From positions 186,001 to 250,000 of the forward strand of contig NZ_VLNV01000006.1 of the NCBI RefSeq assembly GCF_009765215.1: a stretch of 64,000 nt of DNA, read 5' to 3'. Below the pieces are notes generated by a model that saw only the letters and a list, made by a program, of their open reading frames with translations, ran no database searches and was not told where the DNA came from. Below are positions 12,909 through 21,386 of the stretch, one piece after another (position 1 is the stretch's first letter; every line of letters starts with the position of its first letter). Made by a program: the position numbers and the translations under genes. The stretch is from Lysobacter prati. GTDB taxonomy: Bacteria; Pseudomonadota; Gammaproteobacteria; Xanthomonadales; Xanthomonadaceae.

Positions 12909-13148
12909 TGCCAATACATGAATCGGGACTACGTAACCATCGGTTGCCTCACAGCTTCAGCTTCTTCGGGTGACCTATGAGAGCAAGCTGGGTGCCACCT
13001 GAGAATTAATTCAAGCCCGAGCGCCACGTTTCGTAGCCATCATTCCTGTCTTCGTCAGCGATTCTGGCCCGTCTGTCGCATGCCGGTTGCCGACAGGCCC
13101 CCAGGGTCGCAACGTTCCTCCTTCTGTCAGTCGCAAGGAGACTGGGAT
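12909..13148. other. post-array spacer with a second attC relic
   Basis: The only frame found is a 20-codon one (12918-12980). From about 12995 the sequence CACCTGAGAATTAATTCAAG resembles a worn attC left half (consensus CACCTAACAATTCATTCAAG), with no recognisable core afterwards. It looks like one or more decayed cassettes beyond the last recognisable one. Nothing else supportable was seen. Confidence 0.45.
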
Positions 13149-13385
13149 ATGAAGGTCCTGATTGCCGTTGTTGCCTGGTGCATCCTGTTGGTTCTCTGCT
13201 GGCCGCTAGCCCTGCTGGCTTTGGTCCTCTGGCCGGTGGCCTGGCTGCTCGCCCTTCCTTTCCGCCTGGTGGGCATCACGTTCTCTGCGCTGTTCGCCCT
13301 CTTGCAGGCTATCCTTTTCCTGCCCGCCCGCCTCCTGGGTTGGCGTTCCGTGTCAACACCGCCACATCGTGCGGCAGCGGCCTGA
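13149..13385 (+). CDS. small hydrophobic membrane protein
   Basis: 78 residues, almost entirely hydrophobic up to residue 62 (two or three membrane spans, W-P-L-A-L-L-A-L-V-L-W-P-V-A-W), with a polar tail. The start is the ATG at 13149 because a good ribosome site (AAGGAG, 13132-13137) precedes it; an upstream GC-rich frame extension is ignored. It is just outside the integron and could be an old cassette gene without its attC. Function unknown. Confidence 0.65.
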   Translation: MKVLIAVVAWCILLVLCWPLALLALVLWPVAWLLALPFRLVGITFSALFALLQAILFLPARLLGWRSVSTPPHRAAAA

Positions 13386-13400
13386 CAGTTCAGGGTGCAA

Positions 13401-13796
13401 ATGAAAGGTCATCCGCTTCTGAAGCATGCTGCCGTGATGGTCGCCTTGCTGGGCATCGCTCTGCATGGCTACATCAGTCTGTTCAAGGCAGCAGATGGAC
13501 CCAATGCTTTTACGTTGGGGCTTTTGGCTTTCTCCGTAGTCCCTTATGTGGTTTGTTTGCTCGTGACGCTGATGGGTAAGGGACAGCCTCTGGTCGGGCT
13601 GTTCGGTGCAGTCGCGGCGCTGGTCATGAGCGGTATTACTTACCACTCGGTCTTTACGGCACCTTCCTCTTCCACGGCGGCGATCGGGCTGCTGTTTGTA
13701 CCGCTCGTCAATCTCCTGGTCGCCGTGCCTGCGGGCATGCTGGTTGGGCTTGGGCTGAGGTGGTGGCTTGCCCGTTCCTTTGTTCCGCCCAAGTAG
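13401..13796 (+). CDS. multi-pass membrane protein of unknown function
   Basis: 131 residues from the ATG at 13401 (a GTG two codons earlier is also possible). Four hydrophobic segments lie near 10-27, 38-58, 66-84 and 94-121, with a short polar stretch T-A-P-S-S-S before the last. A likely inner-membrane protein, 15 bp after the preceding small membrane gene, so possibly co-transcribed with it. No family recognised. Confidence 0.66.
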   Translation: MKGHPLLKHAAVMVALLGIALHGYISLFKAADGPNAFTLGLLAFSVVPYVVCLLVTLMGKGQPLVGLFGAVAALVMSGITYHSVFTAPSSSTAAIGLLFVPLVNLLVAVPAGMLVGLGLRWWLARSFVPPK

Positions 13797-13864
13797 GCGT
13801 CAGGCGTGTCAAAGAAAGACAATAGGCTCGTTGGTGTCCGCGTAATGCGCTTGGGGGTGGGGCT

Positions 13865-14332
13865 ATGAAGTACCGCAATCCGATGCCGCTGATCGCTTTC
13901 GCAATCGCTGTGCTTGCATTCATGGCTGGCTGTGCCTCGGAACCGCTTCCGGCCTATGAGGATCGCGATCAACCGGTTTCCGTCCAGGATCTCGAGATCC
14001 TGGACAAGGCCAGCTCGCTTCTTGGTACCGAGTCAGACTGGAACAGGAATGACACGAGAGAGTGTCAACCGGATGCGACGACGCTGAGCCTGTTCTGCGC
14101 CTTGCAGAAATCGAGCATTGAGGTACTGGGTGCTTACGATCACAGACGGGTTGCCCTTCAGGAAGTGCGTTTCGCCATTGAGGAAGTCTCTGGTGGACGC
14201 GAGTTCGAACATCGCCTGATGGACTTCAACAACCTCCCGCAAACTACGTTCGGTGATATCAAGCGGGTTCTCGCCATCGCGCGGAGCAAGGTTGCCGCAA
14301 GGTTGAAAGTGGCGGCCGGACGCGGGGCTTGA
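13865..14332 (+). CDS. lipoprotein of unknown function
   Basis: 155 residues. Type II signal peptide with lipobox L-A-F-M-A-G-C, lipidated Cys at 23, followed by A-S-E-P, which suggests outer-membrane sorting. The mature part is helical and charged (V-Q-D-L-E-I-L-D-K-A-S-S-L-L, R-V-A-L-Q-E-V-R-F-A-I-E-E-V), with two further Cys. The start is preceded by a G-rich ribosome site. No family recognised. Confidence 0.72.
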   Translation: MKYRNPMPLIAFAIAVLAFMAGCASEPLPAYEDRDQPVSVQDLEILDKASSLLGTESDWNRNDTRECQPDATTLSLFCALQKSSIEVLGAYDHRRVALQEVRFAIEEVSGGREFEHRLMDFNNLPQTTFGDIKRVLAIARSKVAARLKVAAGRGA

Positions 14333-14485
14333 GTCTTCGAGCGCGCCGGGGCAGCATCCACGGTGGGTGGCAAAAGACGAATGGAACGAATGCCGGCTCG
14401 TCGTGCCGGGTTCTGACGACCCGCGCTGCCAGAACCGATTCGAAGTGTGATGGATTCCGCGGAAAGGGCGACCAACGGGGGCTTC

Positions 14486-14962
14486 ATGTTCGGACTGTTC
14501 CAGTCAACGCCATTTTCCGATCCGATGCTCGGTGAGCTGGTTCGCTGGCGCGGCTTCTGGCGCGGCAGCATCCAGCTCGAGTCGGGCTCGGCGCCGCTGG
14601 TCTTGACCGGAACCCGGACCGGCCCCGACCCCATGGCGCTGGCCGTTGCCAACGAAGTGCAGGCCAGGATTGCCAATTGGCGTGCCGCGATCGAAGCGGC
14701 AATGTTCGAGCATTACGAGCCCTATGCCGAGGCATTGGCTGCTGGTGAGGAGCCCGAGGCGAGCGAGGGATTCCCGAGCATCGCAACGCCCGCCGCCGTC
14801 TGGCCGCATGTGTCGTTGCAGTACGTCGCCGTCCTGCCGCTGAGCGGACATCTCACGACCGAACTCGGTTACACCACGCGATGGGACGAGGAGCACACGC
14901 TGGGTGTGCGTTTCAAGGGCGACCGGTTCTTGGAGCTGTGCGGCAGCGTGTTGGCGCCTTGA
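14486..14962 (+). CDS. hypothetical soluble protein (DUF6985-like?)
   Basis: 158 residues from the ATG at 14486, chosen because GGGGG lies just upstream; earlier in-frame starts exist (14447). The N-terminus F-S-D-P-M-L-G-E-L-V-R-W-R-G-F-W-R-G and a helical middle (E-V-Q-A-R-I-A-N-W-R-A-A-I-E) followed by C-terminal strands (L-G-Y-T-T-R-W-D-E-E-H-T-L-G-V) recall DUF6985-type proteins, from memory and uncertain. Cytosolic. Function unknown. Confidence 0.6.
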   Translation: MFGLFQSTPFSDPMLGELVRWRGFWRGSIQLESGSAPLVLTGTRTGPDPMALAVANEVQARIANWRAAIEAAMFEHYEPYAEALAAGEEPEASEGFPSIATPAAVWPHVSLQYVAVLPLSGHLTTELGYTTRWDEEHTLGVRFKGDRFLELCGSVLAP

Positions 14963-15111
14963 GCCGGGCGCCCGGCAATCGGCTCGAATCGACCCGATGC
15001 CGTTCGGTTGTCGATCGCCAGGCCAGGTGTTAGCGTCTTCTTCGGGGGATCGGGGCTAAAAGGGGGCTCCTTGAATCGGAACGTCTTCGGCGTCCTTCGG
15101 GCGGCGCGGTC

Positions 15112-15573
15112 ATGAGTCACCGCGTCTCGGGCTATCCCACTTCAACATTCGCATCGAGCGCGCTGCTGTTTTTCGGCAGCGGTCTTGCGGCCACGTTGCT
15201 GTTCTCGGCAAAGCCACTGGAGTCGCTGATCGGCGTCGCGGTGGCCTGCGCCGGACTGTCGATCATGCTCTGGCGCTGGCGACAGCGCAGCATCGCAAGC
15301 CACCTGCTGCAGCACGGCAGGGCGGTGGAGGCCCGGATCACCGGCGTCCTGGCCGGCGGGATGTTCCAGGTGAACGGCGGTTCGCCGTACCGGATCGAGG
15401 CGCAGTGGGTGGATCCGGCCACAGGTGAGGTCCGGGTATTCAGGAGCTGGAACCTCTGGCACGACCCGGCGGTGTTCATCAAGCATGAGCACGTCATGCT
15501 CCACATCGATCCGCAGCGCAGCGACCGCTACTACATGGACGTCTCGTTCCTGCCCGAATTCCACCAGGCCTGA
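15112..15573 (+). CDS. DUF3592-like membrane protein
   Basis: 153 residues. Two N-terminal membrane segments (about 16-31 and 38-54), then a soluble domain with H-G-R-A-V-E-A-R-I-T-G-V, Y-R-I-E-A-Q-W-V-D-P and H-V-M-L-H-I-D-P-Q-R-S-D-R-Y-Y-M-D. The last part is typical of DUF3592 domains, where a V/L-x-V-x-x-D-P motif ends the fold. Function unknown. Its TGA overlaps the next start by one base (TGATG), so the two are probably translated together. Confidence 0.66.
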   Translation: MSHRVSGYPTSTFASSALLFFGSGLAATLLFSAKPLESLIGVAVACAGLSIMLWRWRQRSIASHLLQHGRAVEARITGVLAGGMFQVNGGSPYRIEAQWVDPATGEVRVFRSWNLWHDPAVFIKHEHVMLHIDPQRSDRYYMDVSFLPEFHQA

Positions 15574-16130
15574 TGAGCGACCGAATGGGCCTGCGAACAC
15601 ACGGCACGCTGTCGAAGTGGAACGACGACCGCGGCTTCGGCTTCATATCGCCGGCCCAGGGAACCGTCGAGATCTTCGTCCACGTCTCTTCGTTTCCGTT
15701 GGGCGGCCCGCGTCCCTCGGTGGGTGAGCTGATTTCGTTCGAGACGCAGGCCGGCCCTGACGGCAAGGTGCGCGCTATCCGGGTCATGCGACCCGGTAGC
15801 GCCACCAGACGCGCGCCGCGTCATCGCCCCACGCCCGCACGACTTCGAATCAGCCTGACGGGTGTGCTCACGGCCGCCGCCATCGTCGCTATTGCGATGT
15901 ACGGCTATCGTGAGTTCATCGGCTCGTCGCCCGTCGAAAGCGTCGTCGTCGAGCCTGCCGCACGTGTCGCCGCGTCGCCGGCAGTCGCGGAATTCAAGTG
16001 CGACGGTCGCACCATGTGCTCGCAGATGACTTCGTGCGCGGAAGCGAAGAACTTCCTGCAGCACTGCCCGAACACGCAGATGGATGGGGACGGCGACGGC
16101 CAGCCCTGCGAGCGGCAATGGTGTAACTGA
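15573..16130 (+). CDS. cold-shock domain - membrane segment - Excalibur domain protein
   Basis: 185 residues. Residues about 7-70 are a cold-shock domain (G-T-L-S-K-W-N-D-D-R-G-F-G-F-I-S, then I-F-V-H-V-S-S-F), keeping the two RNP-like aromatic motifs that bind single-stranded nucleic acid. A basic linker (R-R-A-P-R-H-R-P) precedes a membrane span (about 92-109). The C-terminus is a Cys-rich Excalibur-type calcium-binding motif, D-G-D-G-D-G-Q-P-C-E, after paired cysteines (C-D-G-R-T-M-C, C-A-E-A-K-N-F-L-Q-H-C). So one cytosolic nucleic-acid domain is joined to an exterior domain. Start is coupled to the previous stop (TGATG). Confidence 0.82.
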   Translation: MSDRMGLRTHGTLSKWNDDRGFGFISPAQGTVEIFVHVSSFPLGGPRPSVGELISFETQAGPDGKVRAIRVMRPGSATRRAPRHRPTPARLRISLTGVLTAAAIVAIAMYGYREFIGSSPVESVVVEPAARVAASPAVAEFKCDGRTMCSQMTSCAEAKNFLQHCPNTQMDGDGDGQPCERQWCN

Positions 16131-16290
16131 CAAACCGCGGCTGTCACGGCGCCCCCTGGCGGTGGGCCGTCGGCCGCGCCTATCCTGCGAGCGGTGTCCT
16201 GGGGAGGACACCGCGGCGCCGGCTCGTCCGGCGCCATCGATTCGGCCGGCCGCGAGGTCGGCACCATCCGTCCAACCAAGGGGAAACCAA

Positions 16291-16710
16291 ATGCAGAATC
16301 CGTATCAGGCGCCCGCGGCGACGCTCGCCGAGCTGTCGTCGATGGACGGCAACACGTCCGGCATGGGGAAGGACGCGGCGATTCCGCCGGGCGTGGCGGG
16401 TTGGAGCTGGGGTGCGTTCCTGCTCAACTGGATCTGGGCGGTGAGCAACCGCACCTGGATCGGCCTGCTTTGCTTCATCCCGTACGTCGGCTTCGTGATG
16501 TCGATCGTCCTCGGCATCAAGGGCCGCGAGTGGGCCTGGCGCAACAAGCGCTGGGACAGCGTCGAGCACTTCCAGCGCGTCCAGCGCAAGTGGTCCATCT
16601 GGTCGCTGGTGGTCATCGTGGGCGTGATGGGGCTGGCCATCCTCGCGGCGATCGCGATCCCGGCGTACCAGGACTACGTGGTGCGGGCGCAGGCGGCAGC
16701 GGTAGGCTGA
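16291..16710 (+). CDS. two-pass membrane protein with pilin-like C-terminal segment
   Basis: 139 residues from the ATG at 16291 (AAGGGGAAA just upstream). A short polar N-terminus (Y-Q-A-P-A-A-T) is followed by W-S-W-G-A-F-L-L-N-W-I-W-A-V-S-N-R-T-W-I-G, a segment pair seen in uncharacterised proteins with poorly soluble W-rich spans, and then K-G-R-E-W-A-W-R-N-K-R-W. The last 30 residues, A-I-L-A-A-I-A-I-P-A-Y-Q-D-Y-V-V-R-A-Q, mimic the N-terminal helix of type IV pilins, though without a prepilin cleavage site. Function unknown. Confidence 0.65.
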   Translation: MQNPYQAPAATLAELSSMDGNTSGMGKDAAIPPGVAGWSWGAFLLNWIWAVSNRTWIGLLCFIPYVGFVMSIVLGIKGREWAWRNKRWDSVEHFQRVQRKWSIWSLVVIVGVMGLAILAAIAIPAYQDYVVRAQAAAVG

Positions 16711-16729
16711 CCTCGCAGGCCTTCACTCC

Positions 16730-16759
16730 AGCCCCTCTTCCGCGAGCGGGAGAGGGGCT
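16730..16759. terminator. C-rich palindrome between convergent genes
   Basis: Near-perfect inverted repeat AGCCCCTCTTCCGC / GCGGGAGAGGGGCT with one mismatch, between the convergent 16291 gene and ybdD. A likely two-way terminator, related to the palindromes at 485, 29917 and 49711. Confidence 0.55.
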
Positions 16760-16768
16760 TCAAGCCGG

Positions 16769-16993
16769 TCAGCAGCAGCGCGAACGGCCCTTGCCGTAGC
16801 GCGCCATCATCCGCTCGTGGAAGAACTCGTCGCGGCTCATCGGCAGCCGGTCCGGATGATTTCGCTGGATGTGCTGGACGTAGTTGTCGTAGTCGGGAAT
16901 GCCGATCGCCAGGCGCGCGGTCTGGGCTGCCGCACGCCACCAGCGTGCGAGCAGCTCCAGGCCCGGCCTGCCGGCCTCAGCGAGCGACCGCAT
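16769..16993 (-). CDS. ybdD: YbdD/YjiX family small protein (DUF466)
   Basis: 74 residues from the ATG at 16993 (another at 17005 is in frame), overlapping the end of cstA. The family signature is complete: [17 protein letters not shown], then [18 protein letters not shown], ending in the di-Cys R-C-C. In other bacteria YbdD/YjiX homologues sit after CstA or BtsT and are required for pyruvate transport by the partner, so it probably forms a unit with the upstream transporter. Confidence 0.9.
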   Translation of the reverse strand: MRSLAEAGRPGLELLARWWRAAAQTARLAIGIPDYDNYVQHIQRNHPDRLPMSRDEFFHERMMARYGKGRSRCC

Positions 16994-19037
16994 CGAACGC
17001 GACATACTCACTCTCCTTGGCCGTCGGGACATTGTTGCGGCGTGCCGCCAGCGCTGCCTTGAAGCCGAAGTAGACCGTCGACAGCACGACCAGCACAAAC
17101 AGCGCGCACAGGCCGGCGTCGAGGTAGTTGTTGAAGATCACCCGCGACATGTCGTCCATCGACTTCGCCGGTGCCAGCACCTCGCCGCGCGCGGCGGCGT
17201 CGGCGAACTTGCGGGCGTTGGCGATGAAGCCGATTTTCGGGTCCGGGTGGAACAGCTTCTGCCAGCCGGCGGTCAGCGTGCAGATCAGCAGCCACGCGGT
17301 CGGGATCAGCGGGATCCACAGGAACTTCTCGCGCTTCATCTTCACCATCACCACGCTGCAGAACACCAGCGCCAGGCCGGCGAGCATCTGGTTGGCGATG
17401 CCGAACAGCGGCCACAGGGTGTTGATGCCGCCCAGCGGATCGACCACGCCCTGGTAGAGGAAGTAGCCCCACAGCGCCACCGCCAAGCCCGTGCAGGCCA
17501 CGTTCGCCGCCCAGCTTTCGGTCTGCTTGAACGGCGCGTAGGCCAGGCCCATCAGCTCCTGGATCATGAAGCGGGCCACGCGCGTGCCGGCATCGACCGT
17601 GGTCAGGATGAAGAGGGCTTCGAACAGGATCGCGTAGTGGTACCAGAACGCCATCATGCCTTCGCCGGGGATCAGTCCGTGCAGGATCTGCGCCATGCCG
17701 ACGGCGAGCGTCGGCGCGCCGCCAGTGCGCGAGAGGATGGTGGTTTCGCCGATTTCCTTGGCGGTGGCGGTGAGCATGTCAGGCGTGAGCACGAAGCCCC
17801 AGCTAGAAATGGCCGCCGCGGCCGACTCGGCCGTCGTGCCGATCAGCGCGGCCGGAGCGTTCATCGCGAAGTAGACGCCCGGCTGCAGCACGGAGGCGGC
17901 GATCAGCGCCATGATCGCGACGAAGGCTTCCATCAGCATGCCGCCGTAACCGATCAGCGGGATCTGCGACTCGTTGGAGATCATCTTCGGCGTGGTGCCG
18001 GAGCTGATCAGTGCGTGGAACCCGGAGACCGAGCCGCACGCAATGGTGATGAACAGGAATGGGAACAGCTTGCCGCTGAACACCGGGCCGGTGCCGTCGA
18101 CAAACTTGGTCACCGCCGGCATCTGCAGGTCGGGCATGGCGATCATGATCGCAAGGGCCAGCACCAGGATCGTGCCGATCTTGAGGAAGGTCGACAGGTA
18201 GTCGCGTGGCGCCAGCAGCAGCCACACCGGCAGCACCGCGGCGATGAAGCCGTAGGCGATCATCAGCCACGCCAGGGTGGTGCCGCTGAGGTGGAAGATC
18301 GGTGCCCACTCCGGGTTCGCGGCGACCTTGCCGCCGCTCCAGATCGCCAGGATCAGCAGGACGAAGCCAATGACCGAAACCTCCATGATCCGGCCCGGAC
18401 GGAAGTAGCGCAGGTACAGGCCCATCAGGATCGCGATGGGGATGGTCATCGCCACCGTGAAGGTGCCCCACGGGCTGTCGGCGAGCGCCTTGACCACCAC
18501 CAGTGCCAGCACCGCCAGCAGGATCACCATGATCATCAGGATGCCGATCATCGAGATCACGCCGGCGGCCGGCCCCATCTCGGCGCGGATCATCTCGCCG
18601 AGCGAGCTGCCGTCACGGCGGGTGGAGAAGAACAGCACCAGCATGTCCTGCACCGCGCCGGCCAGGACCACGCCGAACAGGATCCACAACGTGCCGGGCA
18701 GGTAGCCCATCTGCGCAGCCAGGACCGGGCCCACCAGCGGGCCGGCGCCGGCGATCGCGGCGAAGTGGTGGCCGAACAGCACGCTGCGCGGAGTGGGTAC
18801 GTAATCGAGGCCGTCATTGCGTCGCCATGCGGGTGTCGCCCGGGTGGCATCGACCATCAGCGCGTTACGCGCGATGTACAGACCGTAGAAGCGGTACGCG
18901 ATGGTGAATACCGACACCGAGGCCACCACCAGCCACATCGCGCTGATGGTTTCGCCACGGTGCAGGGCGATGGTGCCGATGCAGAACACGGCAAGGACCG
19001 CGAGCGCGACCCAGCCAAGCCAGGACAATGCTTTCAT
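16977..19037 (-). CDS. cstA: CstA-family pyruvate/peptide transporter
   Basis: 686 residues, full length for carbon-starvation protein A. It is a multi-pass inner-membrane carrier; visible family landmarks are R-F-Y-G-L-Y-I-A-R near residue 50, [22 protein letters not shown] near 85-107, and [11 protein letters not shown] in the middle. CstA and BtsT import pyruvate with protons, and CstA has also been linked to peptide uptake in starvation. A strong ribosome site (GGAGGGG on the minus strand, about 19042-19048) precedes the ATG. Forms an overlapping pair with ybdD. Confidence 0.95.
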   Translation of the reverse strand: MKALSWLGWVALAVLAVFCIGTIALHRGETISAMWLVVASVSVFTIAYRFYGLYIARNALMVDATRATPAWRRNDGLDYVPTPRSVLFGHHFAAIAGAGPLVGPVLAAQMGYLPGTLWILFGVVLAGAVQDMLVLFFSTRRDGSSLGEMIRAEMGPAAGVISMIGILMIMVILLAVLALVVVKALADSPWGTFTVAMTIPIAILMGLYLRYFRPGRIMEVSVIGFVLLILAIWSGGKVAANPEWAPIFHLSGTTLAWLMIAYGFIAAVLPVWLLLAPRDYLSTFLKIGTILVLALAIMIAMPDLQMPAVTKFVDGTGPVFSGKLFPFLFITIACGSVSGFHALISSGTTPKMISNESQIPLIGYGGMLMEAFVAIMALIAASVLQPGVYFAMNAPAALIGTTAESAAAAISSWGFVLTPDMLTATAKEIGETTILSRTGGAPTLAVGMAQILHGLIPGEGMMAFWYHYAILFEALFILTTVDAGTRVARFMIQELMGLAYAPFKQTESWAANVACTGLAVALWGYFLYQGVVDPLGGINTLWPLFGIANQMLAGLALVFCSVVMVKMKREKFLWIPLIPTAWLLICTLTAGWQKLFHPDPKIGFIANARKFADAAARGEVLAPAKSMDDMSRVIFNNYLDAGLCALFVLVVLSTVYFGFKAALAARRNNVPTAKESEYVAFDAVAR

Positions 19038-19149
19038 GACACCCCTCCGTAAGGATCACCGAAGGGTCGCGCCGCGATGGCACCGGGTCAATGCGCAGTG
19101 CGCAATGAACCCTGCGACTTTGGTCTAAGCGAGACGACAATCCCAGCGT

Positions 19150-20142
19150 TTACAGCCACTTGGCCCGGCGCAGGAAGGCGAAGAGGATCAGGCACACCAG
19201 CACCGTGATGCCGATCAGGATCGCGTAGCTGTAGTGACCGTGCAGTTCGGGCATGGCCTCGAAGTTCATGCCGTACCAACTGGCGATCAGGGTCGGGGCG
19301 GCCAGCAGCGAGGCCCAGCCGGCCAGGCGCTTGACCACTTCGCCCTGGTAGATGGTGACCAGGGACAGGTTCACGCTCATCGCCGCGGTGAGCATTTCGC
19401 GCAGGGTATCGGTGGTCTCGTTGATGCGCACGACGTGGTCGAGCACGTCGCGGAAGTACAGGGCGCTTTCCTCGTCGATCATCGCGCTGCGCGCGCGCGC
19501 GAGCTGGCCGAGGATGTCCTGCAGCGGTGCCACCGCCATGCGCATGCGGGTGAGTTCTCGCTTGAGCTCGTAGAGTTTCTTGACGGTGTCCTTGCGGAAC
19601 TCGTCGGCGAAGATGTCCTGCTCGAGCTCGTTGAGGTCCTGGCTGAACTCCTGGACGATCGGCAGGAAGTTGTCGACGATCTGGTCCAGCACCACGTACA
19701 GCGCCGCGGCGGGGCCGTGTGCCATATCCTCGGGATCGCGCTCGAAGCGGGCGCGAGCGGGGGCGTAGCTGGTCGATGCGCCATGGCGCACGGTGACCAG
19801 ATAGCGCTCACCGACGAACATGTGGCTTTCGCCGAAGCGGATGTGGCTGTCCACACTCTGCGCGGTGTGCACGACGATGAACAACGAGTTGCCGTAGGTC
19901 TCGATCTTCGGTCGCTGGTGCGCGTTGCGCGCGTCCTCGATGGCCAGGTCGTGGAGGCCGAATTCCTCCTGCAGCTTCTCGAGGATCTCATCGGCCGGCT
20001 CGTACACGCCGACCCAGATGAAGGAGCCGTCATCGACAGCAAGGACGTCGCTGATCTGGTCCAGGCTGATGTCGCGCCGCTGGCCGTCGCGGGTGTAGGC
20101 GGCGCAGTTGACCACGCACTGGGGGAGGGTGGGATCTTTCAT
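19150..20142 (-). CDS. corA: CorA-family magnesium/cobalt channel
   Basis: 330 residues. A large acidic, helical cytosolic domain (long coiled region around residues 130-250) is followed by two C-terminal membrane spans. The pore signature G-M-N is present in S-W-Y-G-M-N-F-E-A-M-P-E-L, between the spans, and the C-terminus is basic (L-R-R-A-K-W-L), as in CorA. It mediates Mg2+ uptake, and Co2+ in some relatives. It is a separate unit between cstA and the DUF4105 gene and is read in the same direction as both. Confidence 0.94.
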   Translation of the reverse strand: MKDPTLPQCVVNCAAYTRDGQRRDISLDQISDVLAVDDGSFIWVGVYEPADEILEKLQEEFGLHDLAIEDARNAHQRPKIETYGNSLFIVVHTAQSVDSHIRFGESHMFVGERYLVTVRHGASTSYAPARARFERDPEDMAHGPAAALYVVLDQIVDNFLPIVQEFSQDLNELEQDIFADEFRKDTVKKLYELKRELTRMRMAVAPLQDILGQLARARSAMIDEESALYFRDVLDHVVRINETTDTLREMLTAAMSVNLSLVTIYQGEVVKRLAGWASLLAAPTLIASWYGMNFEAMPELHGHYSYAILIGITVLVCLILFAFLRRAKWL

Positions 20143-20189
20143 GGCGCGATCGTGCCCGCCTCAGGCCGGTACGGCAACCCGGCGCTTTC

Positions 20190-21386
20190 TTACTTGGGGC
20201 GGCGGAAGGCCAGCCACAGCCCCACTTGGATCGGCAGCAGCAGTGCCACCCAGTGCGCATTGCGTTGTGGGTACACCGGCAGCCAGTACAGGAACAACGC
20301 CGCCACCGCGGCAATGGCCAGCACGGCCAGCCAGCGCCGAAACCACGGACCCGGGTCGCGCCCACGCAGTGCGCGCCATCCGCCCGGCAGCAACAGCCAC
20401 GCCAGCGGGCTCAGCAGCAGCAGGTTGTTGTTGGCCCAGCCGTAGCGGTGCTGGGTGCCGAGCCAGATGAACAGCATCAGCGCACCGAGTACGCCCGACA
20501 GCGTCCAGAACGGCAATGCGACCGCAGCCAGTGCGCGCGGATGCTGGCGACCGGACCAGACCGCGGCGGCGCCGAGGGCAAGGCCGACCAGGCACCACGG
20601 CCACCAGCGCGGCGGTGGCGTCTGCGGTTCCGGCGGCAGGCGGTGCGGCAGGATCGGTTGCTCGGATTTCACCAGCGGCCGGCCTTCGCTGTTCTTCACT
20701 TCGCGCAGTGCCGCTGCCAGGCGCATCGGCACGTACGACTCGTTCCACACCGGCAGCGGCTTGTCCGCGGACGGGCCCAGGCCGACATCGAATCCCAGCC
20801 ACATCCACCACGCCGGCGACGCCAGGCGCACGGCTTCGCTGCGGTAGGTGCTGCCGTGCGAGCGGCCCTCGATCTGGCGGCGCAGGCCACCGTCGAGGAC
20901 GCGGTCGAGCGAATCGCGCACGCGCGTCGAGCAGTTGTCGTCGAAGTACTGGTAGGCGTAGTGCGCGTTCTCGGGCTTGGCGTTCTCGGCCAGGGCCGCG
21001 GCCAGTTCGTTCGCCTGGGCGTCGCTCAGGTCGAGCCACTGGATGTCGACGCCGCGGCCTTCGTCGCGGTACTGCAGCAGATCCTGCTCGAACGGCAGCG
21101 CCGCCAGCTGGTAGCGCATGTGGCCGCGGAGGAAGCGGCTGATGAAGTCCGGTTCGCTCGGGTCGAAGAAGCCGAAGTTGTAGGAAATCGCGGCGCCGGT
21201 GTCGGGGTCGACGACAACTATTGCGTTGTGGCCGAAGCGCTCGAAGAAGATTTCGCCGGGTTGCATCGTGGCCACGCCGATGCGGGGCGTGGCGGCGAAA
21301 GCCTGGGTGCTGAGCAGGCCCAATAGAGCGATCAGCAGGCCTAGAAGCAGTCGCTTCGTCCGGCCGCGCCCCAGTCCGTCACGCAT
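20190..21386 (-). CDS. DUF4105 / Lnb-type periplasmic-domain membrane protein
   Basis: 398 residues from the ATG at 21386; a longer frame continues upstream over corC but is an overlap artefact. A signal-like N-terminal span (about 11-31) leads to a periplasmic domain with the DUF4105 signature: F-E-R-F-G-H-N-A-I-V (His 53), F-I-S-R-F-L-R-G, and D-D-N-C-S-T-R-V-R-D (Cys 152). From about residue 260 there are five or so membrane spans. The family is now described as the N-terminal periplasmic domain of Lnb, a lipoprotein N-acyltransferase using a Cys nucleophile. It overlaps corC by 8 bp, the place where lnt is often found. The role in lipoprotein acylation is inferred. Confidence 0.75.
   Translation of the reverse strand: MRDGLGRGRTKRLLLGLLIALLGLLSTQAFAATPRIGVATMQPGEIFFERFGHNAIVVVDPDTGAAISYNFGFFDPSEPDFISRFLRGHMRYQLAALPFEQDLLQYRDEGRGVDIQWLDLSDAQANELAAALAENAKPENAHYAYQYFDDNCSTRVRDSLDRVLDGGLRRQIEGRSHGSTYRSEAVRLASPAWWMWLGFDVGLGPSADKPLPVWNESYVPMRLAAALREVKNSEGRPLVKSEQPILPHRLPPEPQTPPPRWWPWCLVGLALGAAAVWSGRQHPRALAAVALPFWTLSGVLGALMLFIWLGTQHRYGWANNNLLLLSPLAWLLLPGGWRALRGRDPGPWFRRWLAVLAIAAVAALFLYWLPVYPQRNAHWVALLLPIQVGLWLAFRRPK

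Noticed and set aside
13795-13812. GGCGTCAGGC after the 13401 gene as an attC core
   Set aside because: No inverse core, no arms and no hairpin can be found around it; a chance match is as likely.
16899-19052. 717-codon open frame on the plus strand over cstA
   Set aside because: It is antisense to a clear CstA; composition is the His/Gln/Arg/Asp-rich type expected of a GC-rich shadow frame.
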